This document shows positions 56,481 through 64,000 of a DNA stretch of 64,000 bases, in pieces; within the stretch, counting starts at the first letter, position 1, and each line of letters opens with the position of its first letter. The notes beneath the pieces are model-generated. The model did no database searches. It saw only the letters and a program-made list of their open reading frames with translations, and was not told where the DNA came from. Source of the stretch: Dipetalonema caudispina (lineage: Eukaryota > Nematoda > Chromadorea > Rhabditida > Onchocercidae). The position numbers and the translations under genes were made by a program. The stretch is taken from positions 1 to 64,000 of the forward strand of contig JABVXV010000340.1 of NCBI GenBank assembly GCA_013365325.1, given 5' to 3'.

Positions 56481-56882
56481 ATGATTCACTTGCCACGCAG
56501 TGATAACGACCGACGGAGGCGTTCCGGTGATGAAGGTATAATTTATCATAAAATTCGTTCACTGTTTTCGAAAATCTTTAATTGTTAACTTTAGGTGGTT
56601 TTAGTATCCATTTCGCAATTAAAATTGATAAGATATGTTTTTGCATTGTTTTCAATTTTTATTCAGTGATGACTAAGATTTTTAGACATTGGTGGATACA
56701 GTAAGAGACGGCGGGCTGCCCCGGAAAGGGCGGAATCAGAAGTTCGTTTAGAATTACTTTTCAATCGCATCCGTGAGAAGGTAAGGTCGATTCTTTATCA
56801 GTGATCACATACATAGCAAGGATAATCTACAACATAGCTTCATTGTCTTCTATGAATTCTAAATATTCTAAATACAATATTG

Positions 56883-56915
<33 letters not shown>

Positions 56916-59900
56916 AAAAGGATCAAATGACACAGGTTTCGCTGCTTTGCGGTTTTACCGCTTCCGAAATAGGCAATATTACTTAACTTTAATTTAGAGT
57001 AATTCTTCCATGGAATCTAATTTGGAAAGTTTGGCGCATTCACTAGGAACCTATCTCATCACTGATGTAGATCGCATTATTGATATCATCGTAGAGCGGT
57101 AATGTTTCAGTCTTTCAATACTTTTCATGTGAATAAAGTTCAGGGATTTGTAAATGCTATTAATTACTAACAGGATTTTTTTTTGTTGCAGAGTATGTTA
57201 TTTGCCAGAAGAAATTACTGCATACTCTACTCTTGCGGGCTTGTTGAACTCAAAAAAGCAAAAATTTGGCTTCGAGGTATCATAAGCTTTTTATTTTTGG
57301 AAGAACGAAATAGACAATATTTAGGCGTAATACAATTAACTTAATCATCATAACAAGATTGATTTTCGAAAATTTTTAGCTTCTTCATCAATTACTGGAG
57401 GTTTTGCGAGAGAAACTTACATCCGCTGATTTCATTCATGCTTTACATATTGTAAGTTTTATGATTTTATAAATTTTATCTCTACTTTCTTTGTCTTAAT
57501 GACTTTTAATCATTGATTGTCTGTTTTTTAGGTTACATTTCTAGCTGATCTGGTCAATTGTCATGTTGTTTCGTCCAGTTCCTTGGTGGAGTTTTATGAA
57601 AGCTTTATGGAAGCAGCTTGTGAAGAAAGTATCCCACAAGTATGATTTCTAAAAATGTTACGGGCATACATATTTCATTAGTTCGTTATCGTTCTGCACC
57701 TAAATTTTGAAGGCGGAATAAAAAACGCAATATTACTCCGTAATTTAGATATAGATGTTAATATAATAACTAGTCGATTTAGTTTTCGTTTGAACATGGA
57801 ACAACTATTCATGTTTTAAAAGAATACTGATCTTTCCAGGTTCGAAGTGACTGGTTTGTTTATGCGGTACTACACAGTCTTCCCTGGGCGGGGCCTGAAC
57901 TAAATGATAGAGAAAAGGAACCGCTTGATAATATCTTAGAAGGCGTTGATAAATATATGCTTGAAAGGAGCACATCTCATGCTAAGGTAAAACTGTAGTA
58001 ACTTGTCATGGTTAATGAGTTTAGTAATTGTCTAGCCCATGTGATATTGTTAAACGTGATGTCAACATATATTCTTCAGGCTTGCTATAGTCTTTTGAGG
58101 TAGAGAAAGAAGATGGAATAAGGCTGAGATTTTATTATACGAACGGTAAGCGTTAAATGAAATATTGGGAGAGTCATTGGCTTTGGGATTACATAGTATA
58201 TTTTCCTGTACAATTATATTTAAAATGTTATGATTTTTCCATTGCATTATTCGATTCCACAGCACCTCCTTAACCAATTCCATGATTTTTATTCATTCTT
58301 AATGTGCTACCTTTTTCTTACTGTCAAGTCGTTTTACTTTCAGCTTCTTCAAGTTTGGTCAGCAACGGAACATGAGCAGGAAGAATATTTGGATAGTCTC
58401 TGGGCTCAAATTTCTAAATTACGAGATGATGGTTGGGTAGAGCGGCATATTTCGCGGTATTATGTGGCATTTGATGGTTCTCTGGCCGGTGCAGTTACGC
58501 ATAACTTACCGTTGTAAGAGTCACCGTTAATTTTTTGGGTGTAAATTTTATACCAAGTTCTTAAGAATATGTTTTCAGGAAAGAAGAAAATCCTCTTTCT
58601 GGTTGAGAAAGAAAATTTCAAAAGTTTTTGATAGTATTGTTAAATATGCCGGAATGATAATTGAATATAACTTGTAAAGGATTTTCATAGAGAATGCAGT
58701 TATAACTTGTTGAAAGTTTCTTCGCTACTAATTTTTGGATGTAGTTTTTCTGAAAGGAATTCTTTTTATCGGTATACTTAATTTATGATATTATTTTGTA
58801 GATTTGTTCCACCACCGCATACGTCAATGATGGTGTATCCGCTGCCTACGGTTGTATTTCGTTTTTTCGACTATGCCGATTGCTCAGACGGAGTAATTAT
58901 CTACATTTCTTTACTTTCTTATCTTCAATTTTTCGTTGTTCAGTGTCTTATTAATATAAAATAATCATTTATAGGGACCAGTACTTCCTGGAGCTCATTC
59001 AATCGAACGCTTTTTAGTTGAGGAAGAATTATGTTCGATAATCAGGAATAACCGTTATAGTAGGAAAGAATGGTGATGTTTTTGTCTTTAATTAAATTAC
59101 TGTTATATTTACTGAAATCTTCCAAAGTTTGACGTAATTGACGTTTTTTTGAAATTTAAGTGCAGCACAACTTGTCAGTTATCGAAAAAAAACAATGGTT
59201 CCAATAAACTACATGATCTTGGAAGTAATCTTTTCACAGTTATTCCGTCTACCACATCCACCATTGCGACCCTTATTTTATGGAAGTTTGATGATTGAAT
59301 TATGTAAGACAAGGGATATGCCTCAGGCTGGTTTTTCATCGTTTTTTTTTTTTTTTTTTCACGATTTCTTCATGCTAGAGTCTGATAAAGAAGAGTTTTG
59401 GCTTGTTGCCGTGTTCATCAGATCTAAACTTGTTGTTTTTGCTGAAACTTGCACATTTCTAGGTAATCGCTCAAGCAGCAGAACTGTTTTATCAGCGAAT
59501 CGATACAATGCAACTTGAGTGCATCGACAGGTTAGTTTATTATATGAAACTTAATTTCATTCAATTCTGACTGATGTCACAGCATTCCCAGACAGTTCAC
59601 GTTTAGAACGAAAATTTTATATCTCCATATAAACATAAAAAATTCTACTGCAAAGAGTGTGGTTCATTTTATGAATTCGAATTCCATTATATGAATTATT
59701 TTCAAATTTCAGATTGATTGACTGGTTCAGTTATCATATGTCTAATTTTGATTATCGTTGGTCATGGGTCGATTGGAGCGATTGTCTCGATCTGAATGAT
59801 TATGCACCAAGACGTTATTTTGTAAAGGAAGTTAGCGGTTTCTTCTCAGTGCCAGTTTAAATGGTTAAATTTTTTAAAAAAACTATCGAGAGATCATTAA

Positions 59901-62891
59901 TTCCTAGTTTTCGGAATTAAGGTTATCGAAAAATGCATAAGGTTTTCGTATTACGAAAGAATTTGTGATTGCTTGCCAAGTTCATTCGAAGAAATAACAC
60001 CAGAAAAGCCTTCTATATCGTTTTTAGTAAACCAAGGTATGTTGTTTAATGACTTACATCTGTATTTCAAAATCCGTCTCCTTAAAGCTAGCATTCATTC
60101 TGTCTTTCTCTGTGAAATGCATGTAAGTGAACTTTTCAAAAATGTTCAGAAATGGATAGCGTTGCACTCTACTATCCCATCCATACACTGTACTAAAACA
60201 GAATGAAGCCTGAGGAAAAAATTTTCATGGTCACCATCTTTCTTGGTCATGCAGTTTTATCCTTTCGATAATCGCGCTACTGCTGTTTATCTTTTCTTGC
60301 AATTTAATTAAGTCAAAGAAAAAAAATGTAATGTGTCAACATACTTACAACGGACAATTATGATTTATCTTTCATAGAAGAAAAGGAATTGGTTGCCGAA
60401 GTTGAACGAGCATTTCGTAACAAAACCGAGTCAAAGGAAGTAACTGAAATGTTACGCGGATTTAAGCAGAACGACAACAGTTTAGCAACACTGTCTACTT
60501 TCTTTGCAGTTATGCTTAATGCAGCTCAGAAGTCGTTTAGTCACAACTTTGCAGCTTTAGCAAGGTTTCGTTCTCCTTTATTCTCTTTATGTACATTTTC
60601 AATCTTCAGAAACAGTTGTTCACTTCCCTTTTTCTGCCTTATTAGCTTAATCAAAAATTTAGAACAGTTACATATTTTGAACCTAGGTACCATGAAACAT
60701 TGAAAGAATTGAGTGGTATTGATGATGAATCCTCTACGGCACTTTTGCGAACACTTTATAATGTCTGGAAGCATAATCGACAAGTAGGTGTCATTTAAGA
60801 TGTTTTTACTTGAGTATTAATTTAAACGAAAGTGGTGATCATGGAAAGACTTAATAGTCTCACAAAGTAATTTCTTCTGTGATTTCTGTTTTGAATAAAT
60901 ACATTATTATTTTTGATCGATCTGTGCGGTCCACTTGCTCCAAAATCCTGTTTTTCGTTTGAATATATTACTATAAAAATATTGCAGATGATGGTTGTAG
61001 TAATTACCAAAATGCTTCGAATGGCATTACTGAATTCGAATGCCGTGGTGTCCTGGTTGTTGAGTAGTTACGTTAGTCAGGAATTACATCGGTTGGTTTT
61101 TGTATTGATTAACATCAGATTTCTGTTTCCCTTAAAATTATTAAATTGGAGCAGATTTTCTTAGTCTTCAATATATTGTTTCTTCTAAGCCACTTTATTT
61201 TGCAGCTTCTGGATATGGGAAGTATTGTTTATAGTTGTAAAGCATGAATGCGAGCATACGAATCGATGTAAAATCAAACTTCAACAAATGCAGGAAAAAC
61301 GTGCCAGGATGGAGCGAAATGACAGAGACGTAATTTGTTTAATGTCATGGTTCCGTGAGTGTCATTCTGAATAACTGTGGTTTATAAAAGAAGTGGACGG
61401 ATCTTTCGGATAATAGTAAAATAATTTCGTTCTTATCTCTCTGTCTATTTTCCCTAAACTGTTTAATCTCTTAAACTGCTAGATGATCTTTTTTGAAATT
61501 CGAATATATATGTGAGATGAAAATACGTTGGAGACTGATTCCATCTTAATCATCCTGTTCGAACTTGTGTTTTTCCCATCAACTTCAACTACCAAAAGAT
61601 TGCAAATTGATTACTTCCAGAGAATTACTTAATTTCAAAGCTGACAATGTTAAATAATTATTGACATTCTTATTGGATATCTATAATTATTCAGAAAGCC
61701 GTTGTATAATTCAATTAATTTCATTTGGGATTACTGATTCATGCTCGATATTTTTAATTGGGATTTGCAAATATTAAACATTCGTGTATGACTAATGTTT
61801 TGAGAATTTAGTGACACAAATTACAAAATTTTCGCTTTTCACATCTTTATTTTCTTTTATAAATGGTTATTTTTCAATATTCCTTGTATAGGCCTATCAG
61901 CGTTTCTATCATAACGAAGAAGACGATGATTTGGGAGTGATTCTTGAGGATGATATTGAAGTGAAGAAAAAAGAATTAAAAGAGTTACAGGAAATGTTGG
62001 AAAATCTGTTTCTGAATATCTTACATGTATGTTTGTAGCTAATTTAGAACATTATTTTGTTCAAAGTATTAAGGGAAAAGCAAGTACACTTCATTGATTT
62101 AGTTTCAACATTTCTATATTGTTATTTTAATAAAAAAATTGCGATGGAAATTTGAGATTCTAAAATGTGGATAGAGCCATCAAATCTTATCATAGGATTG
62201 TACTTAACGTGCACATATCTACTTTTTTTCCACTTGTTCTTCCATTTTTCTAAAGGCATTGATTTTAGAAGTTAGTAGTGTTTCTCTCAGAACATCTTGT
62301 AAAATATGAAGCGACTGGAAGAAACTACGACACTTATTGGTATCGATATATGATGGGACGATTTAAGGAGATATTACTGAGGGTTTGAGTTTTTGAATTT
62401 TTCAAATCCTGAGATATGGCAGCTTCCTTGTCCATTTGAAATTTGGACTTTTGGATTTTTTTGTTGTCAAATTTTATACCAAGTTCTTGTGAATATATTT
62501 TCAGAAAAGAAAAAATCCTCTTTTGTTTGAGGAAGAAAATTTTTAATATTATTAGTTAATAAAATTTCTATTTAAAATAATCTGTGCTGTCTTTTTAGTT
62601 GTAATTTACTGGATTATTTTGTAAGCAAAATTGTTATTTTCATGTTCAAGCTACAGTTCAAAAGAAATTAAGAGAAAGCAGATAACTTTTTCTTAAATAA
62701 ACAATTTTTACATAAATTTTTATATAAAAATGGTCTTATATCGTCAGTGATACGAATTTGAAATTGATTTTTAGTACTGGAATGAATTGTTGGAGATGAA
62801 ACAACACATTGATAAGGAATTATTTGTAACAGCAGGAATCGATCCAAGAATTTTGGAAGTTTACCGTCAGTTCACTACTTTAAGGGCATGA
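56481..62891 (+). CDS. ncbp-1: NCBP1/CBP80, nuclear cap-binding protein large subunit
   Basis: Twenty-one exons: 56481-56535, 56686-56780, 56998-57098, 57192-57276, 57380-57451, 57532-57639, 57840-57986, 58344-58513, 58802-58892, 58975-59072, 59161-59326, 59463-59530, 59713-59830, 59922-60036, 60378-60564, 60687-60783, 60988-61091, 61206-61329, 61892-62026, 62269-62382 and 62775-62891 (TGA); 788 residues against 790 in human. CBP80 holds CBP20 on the 7-methylguanosine cap and links it to splicing, export and decay factors. Visible landmarks: bipartite basic signal ([16 protein letters not shown]) at residues 11-31; MIF4G-type helices with [28 protein letters not shown] and [80 protein letters not shown] (about 434-449); [20 protein letters not shown]; and a Glu/Lys-rich helix [14 protein letters not shown]. 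Exon 11 ends CAG|GCTGGT, a GC donor. It is a single-copy housekeeping family, so the call is firm. Confidence 0.97.
56887..56914. repeat. 28-nt poly(A) tract in NCBP1 intron 2
   Basis: Uninterrupted run of 28 A on the plus strand. It could be an assembly-sensitive homopolymer or a reverse-transcription tail; no retrotransposed body was seen beside it. Confidence 0.95.
58543..58618 (+). repeat. copy 1 of a repeat shared by two NCBP1 introns
   Basis: In intron 8. Begins AAATTTTATACCAAGTTCTT and carries GTTTTCAGG and AAATCCTCTTTC. Aligned by eye with 62469-62543 it matches at most positions. Confidence 0.85.
62469..62543 (+). repeat. copy 2 of a repeat shared by two NCBP1 introns
   Basis: In intron 20, same orientation as copy 1. 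Begins AAATTTTATACCAAGTTCTT and keeps the ATTTTCAG and AAATCCTCTTTT elements in the same spacing. The T-rich flank immediately upstream is also similar. Confidence 0.85.
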
Positions 62892-63397
62892 AGTTTCGCT
62901 GCTATCAAACCTATAATCTTATGTGTTTATCGAACTATAAAATGTGTAGAACGGACGAAACTCTGAATAACGCATGATATAAGGTAGTTTAAAAGAAATA
63001 AGACATCTATTTATGATCCTGATATTATACTCCAAATTACCCATCTGTAGTAGATTTATCAGTTTTACTGATATTACATCAACAGTCAACAGTCGGAGCA
63101 TAGCTGCATCATTTATAACAAAACTGATTATCTTTCATTTGCACCAAGGCAACAAAAAGAATTTGATAAAATTGACCTCAAACACAAATGATTTGGTCCT
63201 ATTTTTTGCCTTAGGGATTCAATTTTTCCCTGGTGCCTTTTTTGCTATTGGTTGTCGTGTAATATTTGTTTTTATTATTTCAAATCATCTAATTTCTTTT
63301 AAATATTTGAGTTTCACCATTGAAGATCCTTGCAGAAATTAGGCTTATCAAAAAATTATTATCTTTATCTTCTGACTCATCCTTCTTTTCTTCTCAG
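62892..63397. other. NCBP1 3' flank
   Basis: No clear AATAAA close to the stop. The 109-codon frame at 63013-63342 is made of AT-rich hydrophobic codons, has no family resemblance and was not called. Confidence 0.45.
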
Positions 63398-63449
63398 CCT
63401 TACGCTAGCCATGATCTAACTACGATGTTTGCTGACAGTTTGTTGAATG
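63398..63449 (+). CDS. putative exon of a further downstream gene (partial)
   Basis: TTCTTCTCAG ends at 63397 and a GTAAGT donor begins at 63450. The 52 nt between are open as PYASHDLTTMFADSLLN, and contain an ATG at 63425 (MFADSLLN) that could be the start of a trans-spliced gene. The donor is strong, the acceptor good. Nothing further in 63450-64000 was linked to it. Function unknown. Confidence 0.3.
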
Positions 63450-64000
63450 GTAAGTTTAACTACGATTTTTAATCCGTCCATTTCTTCACATATTAGTATT
63501 CATTTTGTTTATTGTTTTATTTGCTTTAGCCGATCCACATTGTATTCCAAAGTATCATTGTTGATTTCGTAGTTATAAAAAGAAATGTTCTTTTTTGGTT
63601 TTGGTGTTAATATTATGCTTTATGGTTTAGCACTTATTTTTGTTTTTTTTTTCGTTCATCAATCTTAATTGACATTCAAGTCTTCTTTTTTATTGAAGAA
63701 TTTTGATCTTTTTGAGATTGTCTGAATAGTTGTGCTACTTGGTATAATTGTTTCGTTCTAATGCGTCTTGAAAACGTAAACTAGATCTCCTCTGAATGAA
63801 TCTTTATCGATTGATGTAATTTGCCGTCAAATAGATTGTTCATTGAAGGAAGCATTTGCCTTTCTATCAAATTATGGAATAATTTTACCTTTATTTTAAT
63901 TGAATTGGTATCAGTAGTATGAATGTAGATCTCGAAATTATGTGCATTATTGTTATGTACATAAAACAAAAACAAACCGTTTTTTTATTGAAGTTATGGA
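63450..64000. other. right edge, no gene supported
   Basis: Probably intron of the gene that starts near 63.4 kb. No exon with matching phase was recognised before the window ends. Confidence 0.4.

Noticed and set aside
63013..63342. 109-codon frame downstream of NCBP1
   Set aside because: Composition-driven, no recognisable domain, no acceptor or clear start context.

Overview
The window is AT-rich, intron-rich eukaryotic DNA. The gene content, the TTTCAG-type splice acceptors, the acceptor-like AG close upstream of almost every start codon (as expected for spliced-leader trans-splicing) and the protein similarities point to a nematode. The intron sizes (mostly about 100-1,000 bp) and base composition suggest a filarial or other spirurian worm rather than Caenorhabditis; that last step is inference. 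Every gene model was assembled by hand from splice sites, reading-frame phase and recalled protein families. No search was run.

Layout: (1) 302-1144 minus, a TMEM14-family membrane protein whose last exon lies off the left edge. (2) 1.15-6.68 kb, no gene seen, with a CA microsatellite. (3) 6684-12895 plus, a nine-exon, Ser-rich protein of about 450 residues with a short coiled coil, not recognised with certainty. (4) 13725-15511 minus, a complete but very short DZIP1/Iguana homologue, convergent with gene 3. (5) 15.5-22.6 kb, no confident gene. (6) 22657-27515 plus, a five-finger C2H2 protein. (7) 27.5-31.3 kb, no confident gene, possible degenerate retroelement remains. (8) 31338-36102 plus, RSPRY1 (SPRY plus RING E3 ligase), 13 exons. 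(9) 37838-49055 plus, the largest TFIIIC subunit (GTF3C1 type), 29 exons, 1,441 codons. (10) 50274-52256 plus, pieces of an unrecognised gene. (11) 53374-55617 plus, an RMDN (regulator of microtubule dynamics) homologue. (12) 56481-62891 plus, NCBP1/CBP80, the large nuclear cap-binding subunit, 21 exons, 788 residues. (13) 63398-63449 plus, one putative exon of a further gene.

The genes are mainly housekeeping functions: RNA polymerase III initiation, mRNA cap binding, ubiquitin ligation, cilium/microtubule biology and a small membrane protein. There is no operon of functionally linked genes, although the last three units are closely spaced on one strand. I found no CRISPR, tRNA, rRNA or intact transposon. 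The most notable observations are at the level of structure: an intron in the RMDN gene with no AG acceptor, a GC-AG intron in NCBP1, a diverged repeat of about 76 bp in two NCBP1 introns, a perfect 24-bp hairpin in a DZIP1 intron, an unresolved splice junction in the zinc-finger gene, and a possible Dapper-like coiled coil in an otherwise unrecognised protein.
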